NCBI RefSeq assembly: GCF_018687755.1
Contig: NZ_CP061305.1
Location: forward strand, 1,735,099 to 1,799,098
DNA: 64,000 nucleotides
Direction of reading: 5' to 3'
Origin: Polynucleobacter sp. JS-Mosq-20-D10
GTDB lineage: Bacteria; Pseudomonadota; Gammaproteobacteria; Burkholderiales; Burkholderiaceae
Shown here in pieces: positions 53,678 to 61,896 of the stretch. Numbering within the stretch: the first letter of the stretch is position 1; every line of letters begins with the position of its first letter. Made by a program: the position numbers and the translations under genes. The notes under the pieces were generated by a model that was not told where the DNA came from, ran no database searches, and saw only the letters and a program-made list of their open reading frames with translations.

Positions 53678-54574
53678 TTAAGCCTTAGTTAAGCGAGTAA
53701 GAGCTTCACGGTACTTTTCCGCTGTTTTATTAATCACATCTTTCGGCAAAGCAGGCGCTGGGGCTGTTTTTGGCCAAGGCTTGCCATCAACCATCGCTGT
53801 TTCGAGCCAGTCCCGCACAAATTGCTTGTCATAGGAAGGAGGGTTTGCGCCCACATAGTAGGTTTCTGCGGGCCAAAAGCGAGAAGAATCAGCAGTGAGG
53901 ATTTCATCCATTAATACCAACTGACCAGCGTCATCTAAGCCAAATTCAAACTTGGTATCAGCAATGATGATGCCGCGAGTCACAGCGTAGTCAGAAGCTT
54001 CTTTGTACAAACGAATACTGACCTCACGAATTTGATTAGCTAACTTCTCACCAATCATCTCGATCACTTTATCAAAAGAGATATTTTCATCATGCTCACC
54101 CATTTCTGCTTTTGCAGCAGGAGTAAAAATAGGCTCTGGTAACTTCTGCGCATTTTCAAGGCCATCTGGTAATGCAATACCACAGACCTTGCCAGTTTCT
54201 TTGTAATCCTTCCAACCACTACCAGCCAGGTAACCTCGCACTACCGCTTCGACCAAAATTGGCTTGAGACGTTTAGCCACTACAGCACGGCCTTTAACCT
54301 GATCAAGCTCATCGGTAGACACTACGCTTTCAGGATCAATACCCGTCAAGTGATTCGGAATCACCTTGGACAACTTCTCAAACCAAAAATTAGCCATTTG
54401 ATTGAGCACAACCCCCTTCTCGGGAATCGGTTGACCCATCACTACGTCAAAGGCAGACAGGCGATCTGTGGTGACCATCAGCAGCTTGTCATCACCCAGT
54501 GCGTATACATCACGCACTTTTCCTTTAGAGAGTAAAGGTAGTGACTTAATAGAAGTGGCGTACAAAGCGGGCAT
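53678..54574 (-). CDS. purC: Phosphoribosylaminoimidazole-succinocarboxamide synthase
   Basis: Joins aspartate to CAIR to give SAICAR. It has 298 residues, the longer variety. KGKVRDVYALGDDKLLMV at the N-terminus is the SAICAR synthetase start; EAVVRGYLAGSGWKDYKETG and IADTKFEFGLD are conserved substrate-binding segments. It continues the purine segment with purE and purK and begins seven bases after fba. Confidence 0.97.
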   Translation of the reverse strand: MPALYATSIKSLPLLSKGKVRDVYALGDDKLLMVTTDRLSAFDVVMGQPIPEKGVVLNQMANFWFEKLSKVIPNHLTGIDPESVVSTDELDQVKGRAVVAKRLKPILVEAVVRGYLAGSGWKDYKETGKVCGIALPDGLENAQKLPEPIFTPAAKAEMGEHDENISFDKVIEMIGEKLANQIREVSIRLYKEASDYAVTRGIIIADTKFEFGLDDAGQLVLMDEILTADSSRFWPAETYYVGANPPSYDKQFVRDWLETAMVDGKPWPKTAPAPALPKDVINKTAEKYREALTRLTKA

Positions 54575-54581
54575 ATTTATC

Positions 54582-55646
54582 TCACTTTACGATCTGGGCT
54601 AATTTGCCACTCTTGTATAGCTCAGCCATTTTTTCTAGAGGGATTGGTTTAATTTTGGATGCTTGACCTGAACAACCAAAAGCATTGAAGCGCGCAATAC
54701 AAACCTTCTTAGCCGCTTCACGTGCTGGCTTGAGGTAATCACGTGGATCAAACTTGCTGGGATTCTCGAACAGATAACGGCGAATAGCGCCGGTCATCGC
54801 CAAACGAATATCGGTATCGATATTGATTTTACGAACACCATTCTTAATACCCTCCTGAATTTCTTCAACAGGCACACCATAAGTTTCCTTCATGTCACCA
54901 CCAAACTCACGAATCTCAGCGAGCAACTCTTGTGGGACACTGGATGAACCATGCATGACTAGGTGCGTATTTGGAATACGTGTATGAATTTCTTTAATGC
55001 GCTCGATTGCCAAGATGTCGCCGGTCGGCTTCTTAGTAAATTTATAGGCGCCATGACTTGTGCCAATAGCGATCGCCAGGGCATCGCACTGGGTAGCCTT
55101 TACAAAGTCAGCCGCCTGCTCAACGTCAGTTAATAGTTGCTCACGCGTCATCTTACCGTCAGCGCCATGACCATCTTCTTTATCGCCTTGCATAGTCTCT
55201 AGCGAACCAAGTACACCCAATTCCGCTTCAACAGTAACCCCAATAGAGTGGGAGAACTTCACCACTTCTCTTGATATATCAACGTTGTATTCGTAGCTGG
55301 CAACAGTCTTGCCATCAGCCTCTAAAGAGCCATCCATCATTACGCTAGTAAAGCCACTCTTGATAGCAGCCATACATACTGCTGGACTTTGGCCATGATC
55401 TTGATGCATTACAACTGGAATATGGGGGTAAGCCTCAACTGCAGCTGAGATCAAATGACGCAAGAATGATTCGCCAGCATATTTACGAGCGCCAGCAGAA
55501 GCTTGCATGATGACTGGAGAATCTGCCTCATGAGCAGCCTCCATGATCGCCGTTACCTGCTCTAAATTATTGACGTTAAACGCTGGCAAACCGTAGCCGT
55601 TTTCAGCAGCGTGATCCAAGAGTTGTCGTAAAGATACTAAAGCCAT
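54582..55646 (-). CDS. fba: Fructose-bisphosphate aldolase, class II
   Basis: Zinc-dependent aldolase that splits fructose 1,6-bisphosphate. It has 354 residues. The zinc ligands appear in MHQDHGQSP and LVMHGSSSVPQE; the catalytic Asp is in MHQDHG. GVRKINIDTDIRLAMTGAIR is a phosphate-binding region. The family resembles the Calvin-cycle subtype also found in heterotrophs; no RuBisCO is in view, so glycolysis or gluconeogenesis is the likely role. It lies between pyk and purC. Confidence 0.96.
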   Translation of the reverse strand: MALVSLRQLLDHAAENGYGLPAFNVNNLEQVTAIMEAAHEADSPVIMQASAGARKYAGESFLRHLISAAVEAYPHIPVVMHQDHGQSPAVCMAAIKSGFTSVMMDGSLEADGKTVASYEYNVDISREVVKFSHSIGVTVEAELGVLGSLETMQGDKEDGHGADGKMTREQLLTDVEQAADFVKATQCDALAIAIGTSHGAYKFTKKPTGDILAIERIKEIHTRIPNTHLVMHGSSSVPQELLAEIREFGGDMKETYGVPVEEIQEGIKNGVRKINIDTDIRLAMTGAIRRYLFENPSKFDPRDYLKPAREAAKKVCIARFNAFGCSGQASKIKPIPLEKMAELYKSGKLAQIVK

Positions 55647-55708
55647 GATGGTTTCTTAATTAAAAATGTTGGTGATAAATAGTTTGAATACAAATCTTAA
55701 AAAATGAA

Positions 55709-57145
55709 TTACTTCACTTGAATAATTTTGAGTGAATTCGTACCACCTGGCTCGCCCATTGGCTCACCAGAGGTCAGGACAACCACATCACCCTTCTTCA
55801 CTGCGCCCATCTTTTTCAAGCAATCCTCTACTTCCTGCAACGCGGTATCACGATGCTTGGTGTAATCCAAACCAATCGGAAATACATTGCGGTAAGTACT
55901 TAAGGCGCGCTGAGTAGTAATCTTTGAAGTCAAAGCAAAAATAGGCAAATGGATATTGTGACGACTCATCCAAACTGCAGTAGACCCAGAGTCTGTCAAG
56001 GCGGCAATCGCATTGGCATTCAGGTGGTGCGCTGTAAACAGGGCACCCAAGGCAATCGTTTGATCAATGCGTGAGAAGGTTTGATCCAAGAAATCTGTAT
56101 CCAGTTTTACACGGTCTGACTTTTCAGCTTCAACACAAATCTCGGCCATTGCCTTGATAGTTTGTACCGGGTAGTTACCAGCTGCAGATTCTGCAGACAG
56201 CATCACTGCGTCTGTACCATCTAACACTGCATTGGCTACGTCACTCACCTCAGCTCGGGTAGGCACTGGAGCATTAATCATGGATTCCATCATTTGAGTG
56301 GCAGTGATAGTAAATTTATCAGCCTCAAGTGCGAGCTTGATCATGCACTTTTGCAAAGCAGGAACGGCTGCGTTACCAACCTCAATTGCTAGGTCGCCGC
56401 GTGCAACCATGATGCCGTCACTCTCCGCAATAATGCTCTTTAGAGCTTCAATTTCAATAGCTTCAGCGCGCTCCACCTTAGCAATCGTGCGAACCTTACC
56501 AACGCCATGCTTTGCACTAGCGGCATCAGCCAGCTTGCGGGCATAGGCCATATCTGCACCGTCTTTTGGAAAACTGATCGCCAAAAAATCTACGCCCATC
56601 GCAATCGCGGCATCCAAATCGGCAATGTCTTTTTCCGTTAGTGCTGGTGCAGTCAAACCACCTCCAGCACGGTTAATACCTTTGTTATTCGAGAGTGGGC
56701 CACCTTGCTCTACCAAGGTAAAGATTTCTCCGCCTTTTACACTCTCGACTCGAAGAACAACTAAGCCATCATTCAATAACAGTCGATCACCCGGCCTAAC
56801 ATCTTGTGGCAACTCTTTATAATCCAAACCTACGCGGTCTTGATTACCAAGCTCACAAGCAACATCCAGAATAAAGTGCGCACCTTCTTTAAGTAGAATT
56901 TTGCTATCGACAAATTTACCCACACGAATTTTGGGACCCTGTAGATCGGCCATGATGCCAACCTCTTTGCCAACCTCTGCGGAAATACTACGCACCAAAT
57001 CGTGACGCGCTTTATGATCAGCAACAGTGCCATGAGAAAAGTTCATTCTCACAACATCCACGCCCGCACGAATCATCTCGCGCAATACTTCAGGCTTTTC
57101 TGATGCAGGTCCTAATGTGGCTATGATTTTAGTTGCTCTCAACAT
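55709..57145 (-). CDS. pyk: Pyruvate kinase
   Basis: Makes ATP and pyruvate from phosphoenolpyruvate. It has 478 residues. TKIIATLGPAS opens the barrel; MNFSHGTVADHKARHDLV, IMADLQGPKIRVG and the active-site signature TIAKVERAEAIE with the catalytic Lys are clear, as is MVARGDLAIEVG. The C-terminal domain includes ALTDSGSTAVWMSRH. It begins two bases after the pgk stop, so the two are tightly linked; fba follows after 62 bases. Confidence 0.97.
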   Translation of the reverse strand: MLRATKIIATLGPASEKPEVLREMIRAGVDVVRMNFSHGTVADHKARHDLVRSISAEVGKEVGIMADLQGPKIRVGKFVDSKILLKEGAHFILDVACELGNQDRVGLDYKELPQDVRPGDRLLLNDGLVVLRVESVKGGEIFTLVEQGGPLSNNKGINRAGGGLTAPALTEKDIADLDAAIAMGVDFLAISFPKDGADMAYARKLADAASAKHGVGKVRTIAKVERAEAIEIEALKSIIAESDGIMVARGDLAIEVGNAAVPALQKCMIKLALEADKFTITATQMMESMINAPVPTRAEVSDVANAVLDGTDAVMLSAESAAGNYPVQTIKAMAEICVEAEKSDRVKLDTDFLDQTFSRIDQTIALGALFTAHHLNANAIAALTDSGSTAVWMSRHNIHLPIFALTSKITTQRALSTYRNVFPIGLDYTKHRDTALQEVEDCLKKMGAVKKGDVVVLTSGEPMGEPGGTNSLKIIQVK

Positions 57146-57147
57146 AT

Positions 57148-58359
57148 TTAGTCTTTCGCTCTTTCGGCTAATACTGCAAAGGCTGGCAAGGTTTTACCTT
57201 CTAAGAATTCCAAGAAAGCACCACCACCAGTAGAGATGTAATCCACTTGATTTTCAATACCGTACTTCGCAATCGCCGCCAAGGTATCACCACCACCAGC
57301 AATAGAAAATGCGGGTGAATGGGCAATCGCTGCTGCCAACATCTTAGTGCCACCGCCAAACTGATCAATCTCAAATACGCCCAATGGGCCATTCCATACA
57401 ATCGTGCCAGCATGCGCTAGCATGATGGATAAACGTGCAGCAGTCTTGGGGCCAATATCCAAAATCATATCGTCATCAGCTACTTGATCAGCAGCAACAC
57501 GATTTGCACGCGCTAACGGAGAGAGTTCGTTTGCAACAACGACATCTTCAGGAATAGGAACGTGTGCGCCGCGCTTTTCCATAATCTCCATAATTTCACG
57601 AGCTTCATTCACTAAATCTGGCTCTGCTAATGACTTACCAATTGGCAAACCTTTAGCCAACATAAAAGTATTTGCAATGCCGCCACCCACAATCAATTCA
57701 TCCACCTTATCAGCTAGGGCCTTGAGAATGGTGAGCTTCGAAGATACTTTAGATCCTGCCACAATCGCTACCAATGGGCGCTTCGGGCTTGCTAGAGCAC
57801 GACTCAAGGCATCTAACTCTGCTGCCATCAATGGGCCCGCGCAAGCAATCGGTGCATATTTGGCTACGCCATTCGTAGTTGCTTCAGCACGGTGAGCAGT
57901 ACCAAAGGCATCGTTGACATACACATCACACAAAGCGGCAATCTTCTTAGCCAACTCATCACTATTCTTTTTCTCGCCCACATTCAGGCGACAGTTCTCT
58001 AGTAATACCAACTCCCCTGGATTAACTTCAAAATTACCGTCAACCCAATCACTAATTAAAGGCACTTTACGATTTAAGAGAGTGGCAATTCGAACAGCTA
58101 CTGGAGCCAAACTATCTTCGGGTGTGAATTTACCTTCAGTTGGACGCCCTAAGTGAGAGGTCACCATAACTGCTGCACCCGCATCCAAACACATCTGTAC
58201 TGCCGGCATGGATGCTCTAATGCGGGTATCTTCCGTAATGTTACCTACCTCATCCTGAGGGACATTGAGGTCGGCACGGATCAAAACTCGCTTTCCCTTG
58301 AGAAGACCTGCTGCAGCTAGTTCACTAAGGCGCTTTACTTTAAAGAGGGTTTCCGGCAT
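57148..58359 (-). CDS. pgk: Phosphoglycerate kinase
   Basis: Transfers phosphate from 1,3-bisphosphoglycerate to ADP. From the ATG at 58359 it has 403 residues; an upstream TTG would add four. VLIRADLNVPQDE at the N-terminus, VTSHLGRPTEG, and the C-terminal ATP site GGGDTLAAI and STGGGAFLEFLEG are standard. It heads the seven-gene minus-strand run and is divergent from ilvE across about 210 bases. Confidence 0.97.
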   Translation of the reverse strand: MPETLFKVKRLSELAAAGLLKGKRVLIRADLNVPQDEVGNITEDTRIRASMPAVQMCLDAGAAVMVTSHLGRPTEGKFTPEDSLAPVAVRIATLLNRKVPLISDWVDGNFEVNPGELVLLENCRLNVGEKKNSDELAKKIAALCDVYVNDAFGTAHRAEATTNGVAKYAPIACAGPLMAAELDALSRALASPKRPLVAIVAGSKVSSKLTILKALADKVDELIVGGGIANTFMLAKGLPIGKSLAEPDLVNEAREIMEIMEKRGAHVPIPEDVVVANELSPLARANRVAADQVADDDMILDIGPKTAARLSIMLAHAGTIVWNGPLGVFEIDQFGGGTKMLAAAIAHSPAFSIAGGGDTLAAIAKYGIENQVDYISTGGGAFLEFLEGKTLPAFAVLAERAKD

Positions 58360-58570
58360 GAGAATAGGCAAATGGAGTGGTTTATGGGGAATGCTCCATT
58401 CTAAATCGTCCGGGCTTTAGACCCCAAAGGAATTGGACTACCCCACCACGCTCCCTGCTCTACAATAATGGCTGGGACGTATTACAGGCCTTGGGGCTCT
58501 CTAGTTGCTTGGCACCCTGTTTTACCGAACTGAATCACCCAATTTATTAAATATCTAAAAGGTAGAGAAA

Positions 58571-59494
58571 ATGTCGATGTCCGACCGCGATGGCTTTATT
58601 TGGTCCGATGGGAAGCTGGTTCCTTGGCGTGAGGCCAATGTTCATGTGCTAACCCACAGTCTTCACTACGGAATGGGCGTATTTGAGGGTATTCGTGCCT
58701 ACAATACCCCCCAAGGAACCGCTATTTTCCGCCTTCCAGAGCACGTTAAGCGCTTATTCAACGGAACTAAGATTTTTCAGATGAATATGCCTTGGACTCC
58801 TGAACAGATCTCTAGCGGCATTATTGAGGTCGTGAATAGCAATAAGCTGGAATCTTGCTATATCCGACCAATTATCTTTATCGGCTCCCAAAAACTCGGG
58901 ATCTCTCCAAAGGGTAATAGCATCCACACCGCGATCGCTGCCTGGGAATGGGGTGCCTATTTAGGTGAAGACGGTCTTAATAAGGGTATACGCGTTAAAA
59001 CCTCCTCATTTACCCGCCACTTTGTGAACTCCTCACTAGTTCGCGCTAAGGCCTCCGGTTACTACATCAACTCCATTTTGGCCAACCAAGAAGTAACGGC
59101 TAATGGCTACGATGAAGCCCTCCTACTAGATACAGAGGGTTACGTATCTGAAGGTTCTGGCGAAAATATCTTTATCGTGAATAACGGCATTATTTACACC
59201 CCAGATCTGGCCTCTTGTTTAGATGGCATTACTCGTAACTCCATCATGCAAATCGCCAAAGATCTTGGCTATGAATTGCGTGAGAAGCGTATTACTCGTG
59301 ATGAAGTGTACTCAGCAGATGAGGCCTTCTTTACTGGTACTGCCGCTGAAGTAACACCTATTCGTGAGTTAGATGACCGCACCATTGGTGACGGTAAGCG
59401 CGGTCCGATTACCGAGCAAATCCAAAAGACTTACTTTGATGCGGTCTACGGCAGAAGCGATCAATATAAGTCTTGGCTAACTTACGTTAAGTAA
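58571..59494 (+). CDS. ilvE: Branched-chain amino acid aminotransferase
   Basis: PLP-dependent fold-type IV transaminase for leucine, isoleucine and valine. It has 307 residues. The PLP Lys lies in VRAKASGYYINSILA (about residue 160). HVLTHSLHYGMGVFEGIRAY, YVSEGSGENIFIV and FFTGTAAEVTPIRELD are class IV signatures. AAAAGGTAGAG precedes the ATG. A zinc-finger protein gene follows after 14 bases. Confidence 0.96.
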   Translation: MSMSDRDGFIWSDGKLVPWREANVHVLTHSLHYGMGVFEGIRAYNTPQGTAIFRLPEHVKRLFNGTKIFQMNMPWTPEQISSGIIEVVNSNKLESCYIRPIIFIGSQKLGISPKGNSIHTAIAAWEWGAYLGEDGLNKGIRVKTSSFTRHFVNSSLVRAKASGYYINSILANQEVTANGYDEALLLDTEGYVSEGSGENIFIVNNGIIYTPDLASCLDGITRNSIMQIAKDLGYELREKRITRDEVYSADEAFFTGTAAEVTPIRELDDRTIGDGKRGPITEQIQKTYFDAVYGRSDQYKSWLTYVK

Positions 59495-59508
59495 TTGGAA
59501 ATCAGATA

Positions 59509-59700
59509 ATGAGTCAAGCTCAAGTTGTAATGGTTGATGGCAATAAAGACTTGCCTTTACATTGCCCAACCAATAAAACCCCTAGCTGGAATTCGCATCC
59601 ACGTGTATTTCTCGATGTAGCTAAAACGGGTGACGCTAAGTGTCCTTACTGCGGCACTGAGTACAAACTCACTCCCGGTACCGAGCCCCACGGGCACTAA
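59509..59700 (+). CDS. Small CHCC zinc-finger protein
   Basis: 63-residue protein with the zf-CHCC pattern: Cys in LHCP, His in NSHPRVFLDV, and CPYCGTEY. This is the domain of the mitochondrial complex I subunit NDUFS6. Bacterial copies are conserved but of unknown function. It lies between ilvE and waaF, 14 and 45 bases away, in a probable operon. It is too short for further inference. Confidence 0.88.
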   Translation: MSQAQVVMVDGNKDLPLHCPTNKTPSWNSHPRVFLDVAKTGDAKCPYCGTEYKLTPGTEPHGH

Positions 59701-59706
59701 ACCTAG

Positions 59707-59729
59707 CAGCACCTCAGAGCGGGGTGCTG
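59707..59729 (+). other. Hairpin between the zinc-finger gene and waaF
   Basis: CAGCACC and GGTGCTG are exact inverted repeats around nine bases. No U-run follows, so it is not a convincing terminator. It might be a pause or processing site that lowers waaF expression relative to ilvE. Confidence 0.35.
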
Positions 59730-59745
59730 TGACGGGATACCTTAT

Positions 59746-60783
59746 ATGAATCGTATTCTGATCATCGCACCCAGTTGGATTGGTGATGCTGTTATGTCCC
59801 AGCCACTACTAGCTAATCTAAAAACTATTTACCCCCATTGTCAGATTGATGTTTTAGCAAGCCCTTGGGTTGCACCTATTTATTGGGCCTGTGCAGAAGT
59901 AAACCAAGTCATTGAAGCTAAGTTAGAACACAAGCAATTGCAATGGAGCTTACGCAAGCAACTAGCAAAGCAACTTGAGTTAAATCAATACAACGCCTGC
60001 TTTGTTCTGCCCAATAGCTTGAAGTCTGCCCTCATTCCTTGGCTTGCGAATATTCCCTTTCGAATTGGCTACCGAGGCGAGATGCGCTTTGGACTTATTA
60101 ATTTTGCTCTAGATAATCCGAGCAAAGTGAATCGTCCACCGATGGCAAATCATTACCTTGCCCTTGCTAATGCGCTGGAGCAATCACATGAGATTGATAC
60201 CAATAAGCTTGCAGATCCTAAACTCAATATTTCACCTGCAGCCAAAGAATCAATCGGCGCCAAGTTAGGATCTGCAGCAATCAACGAAAATTTAATTTAT
60301 GTACTTTGCCCAGGCGCTGAGTACGGCGCAACAAAACGCTGGCCTGCCGATCACTTTGCCTCTCTCGCACAGCAGTTAATCGCCAATGAGCCAGATGCTC
60401 ATGTGATTCTTCTTGGCAGTAAGGGTGATCACGCTTTGGGTGAGAGCATTAGGACTAAAGTAAAGAATGACTTACAAACACACAACTGGTGCGGCAAGAT
60501 CTCACTAGACGAGGCAATTGCACTCATTGGGGCGAGCAAGGTGCTAGTCAGTAATGACTCGGGCTTAATGCATATTGGTGCTGCATTAAAAGTTCCGCAG
60601 ATCGCCATTTTTGGCTCAAGTGATCCACATCACACCCCACCATTGTCTGATAAGGCTAGAGTACTTTGGCTTAATCTACCTTGTAGCCCATGCCATAAGA
60701 GAGAGTGCCCACTGGGTCACCTCAAATGTTTAAAAGATATTTTGCCCACCACTATATTAGACGCCATTCAAACACTGCATTAA
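59746..60783 (+). CDS. waaF: Lipopolysaccharide heptosyltransferase II
   Basis: GT9 glycosyltransferase that adds the second heptose to the LPS inner core at the cytoplasmic membrane face. It has 345 residues. ILIIAPSWIGDAVMSQPLL at the N-terminus is the typical WaaF start; CPGAEYGATKRWPADHFA and VSNDSGLMHIGAALKVPQIA are the nucleotide-sugar-binding motifs. It complements waaA elsewhere in the window. A 12-bp palindrome follows its stop. Confidence 0.95.
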   Translation: MNRILIIAPSWIGDAVMSQPLLANLKTIYPHCQIDVLASPWVAPIYWACAEVNQVIEAKLEHKQLQWSLRKQLAKQLELNQYNACFVLPNSLKSALIPWLANIPFRIGYRGEMRFGLINFALDNPSKVNRPPMANHYLALANALEQSHEIDTNKLADPKLNISPAAKESIGAKLGSAAINENLIYVLCPGAEYGATKRWPADHFASLAQQLIANEPDAHVILLGSKGDHALGESIRTKVKNDLQTHNWCGKISLDEAIALIGASKVLVSNDSGLMHIGAALKVPQIAIFGSSDPHHTPPLSDKARVLWLNLPCSPCHKRECPLGHLKCLKDILPTTILDAIQTLH

Positions 60784-60818
60784 TTTTTGTAGCGCTACAC
60801 ATCACCAGAAGGTAAGCC

Positions 60819-61253
60819 ATGTCAAAACTAGCTAGACTTTTTCATAACGCCGATGATGTGGTAGACGCTTGGCGTGATGCCTTAAAAAATCGTGACGTCA
60901 CAGGGGCTTTGGCAATCTGGTTAGATGATGACTCGATTACTTGTGTACTCCCAGAAGGCCAACGCCTCAGTGGTCATGCAGAAATTCGGGAAGGTCTAGA
61001 GCGTCTATTAGCCAAGCAAGCACTTTTTTTGGAGCCGATTGCCTGCATTAGTCATTCCGTTTTAGGGGCTGCGGTCTACGACACCACTGAGGCTGTCCAC
61101 ATCAGACCCGATCAAATTGAAGCAGCATTCTTCCTCAACATCACTCTAGTTCTTCTGCAAGACAGTCAAGGCTGGCGGATTGCGCATCTTCACGCCAGTC
61201 ACTCCACGGAGGATACGTTTGATGCGCCCTCAACTCCACATGGACTGCATTAA
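60819..61253 (+). CDS. NTF2/SnoaL-like protein
   Basis: 144-residue protein with the cone-shaped NTF2-like fold pattern: helices FHNADDVVDAWRDALKNRD and HAEIREGLERLL, then strands ending in LVLLQDSQGWRIAHLHAS. The phrase GWRIAHLHAS is typical of SnoaL-like/ketosteroid-isomerase-type domains. A His-rich C-terminus is present. No catalytic residues can be assigned and the role is unknown. It sits between waaF and another uncharacterised gene, probably in one transcript. Confidence 0.8.
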   Translation: MSKLARLFHNADDVVDAWRDALKNRDVTGALAIWLDDDSITCVLPEGQRLSGHAEIREGLERLLAKQALFLEPIACISHSVLGAAVYDTTEAVHIRPDQIEAAFFLNITLVLLQDSQGWRIAHLHASHSTEDTFDAPSTPHGLH

Positions 61254-61281
61254 CTAGCAATGCCCTACCGATTACCGTCTC

Positions 61282-61896
61282 ATGGATGAGCAAGTTCTTC
61301 GGTCACTGATTAAGTGGCCAAATGTCCCGCACTGCTTTGGCTGGTTAGCTCTTGATCGTCGCGGTCAATGGCGCATGCGTAATGAATTTGCCCAAGCCAA
61401 TCAACTAGCCGGGAACCTGATTCAGCACACGGCACTGAATGAATTTATCTCCAGAAATTACGCGCACGACTCTTTGGGTAGATATTTTTTCCAAAATGGG
61501 CCACAACGAGTTTTTGTTACGCTAGATACCACGCCATTCATTGCTAGAATCTTTCCGAGCGAAAGTGGTCCTCAACTATTAACCCAGTGCGGCACGGAAA
61601 TAAAACCGCAGGGTGCCCTGAGTGATGAAAAAGGAAATATCTATATCACTGGATTATTTCAACAATCATTCTCTGATCAAATCAACGGCGCGGTATTTAC
61701 TAAAACAGAATCTCTATCTGCTGCACTCCTGCACGATCATGATTTAGATTTCTTTTCAGAGCAATCTCAGGTTCAAGAAGATGCCTGTAGCTTCAGAGGC
61801 TCATGGCAATGGAAAGGTAATCAACTACCCATTGAACCCATTCACTCTAATGAATTGGCCAATCGCTTTAATTTCATCAAAGTACCAAACAATTAA
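61282..61896 (+). CDS. Uncharacterised conserved protein, 204 aa
   Basis: I recognise this as a conserved proteobacterial protein of unknown function (perhaps DUF2944; number from memory). It is soluble, with no signal peptide or membrane helix. Notable features are WPNVPHCFGWLALDRRGQWRM near the N-terminus (4-25), the repeated aromatic motif RYFFQNGPQRVFVTL (67-81) and HDHDLDFF (about 150-157), which could bind metal. Its TAA directly abuts the stop of the M48 protease gene on the other strand, with no base between. It is last in the ilvE-waaF run. Confidence 0.75.
   Translation: MDEQVLRSLIKWPNVPHCFGWLALDRRGQWRMRNEFAQANQLAGNLIQHTALNEFISRNYAHDSLGRYFFQNGPQRVFVTLDTTPFIARIFPSESGPQLLTQCGTEIKPQGALSDEKGNIYITGLFQQSFSDQINGAVFTKTESLSAALLHDHDLDFFSEQSQVQEDACSFRGSWQWKGNQLPIEPIHSNELANRFNFIKVPNN

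Noticed and set aside
58414..58515. Possible attenuator upstream of ilvE (CCCCAA near 58421 pairing with TTGGGG near 58492)
   Set aside because: The pairing has bulges and a loop of about 60 bases, it spans the likely promoter, and no leader peptide rich in Leu, Ile or Val or U-run is present.
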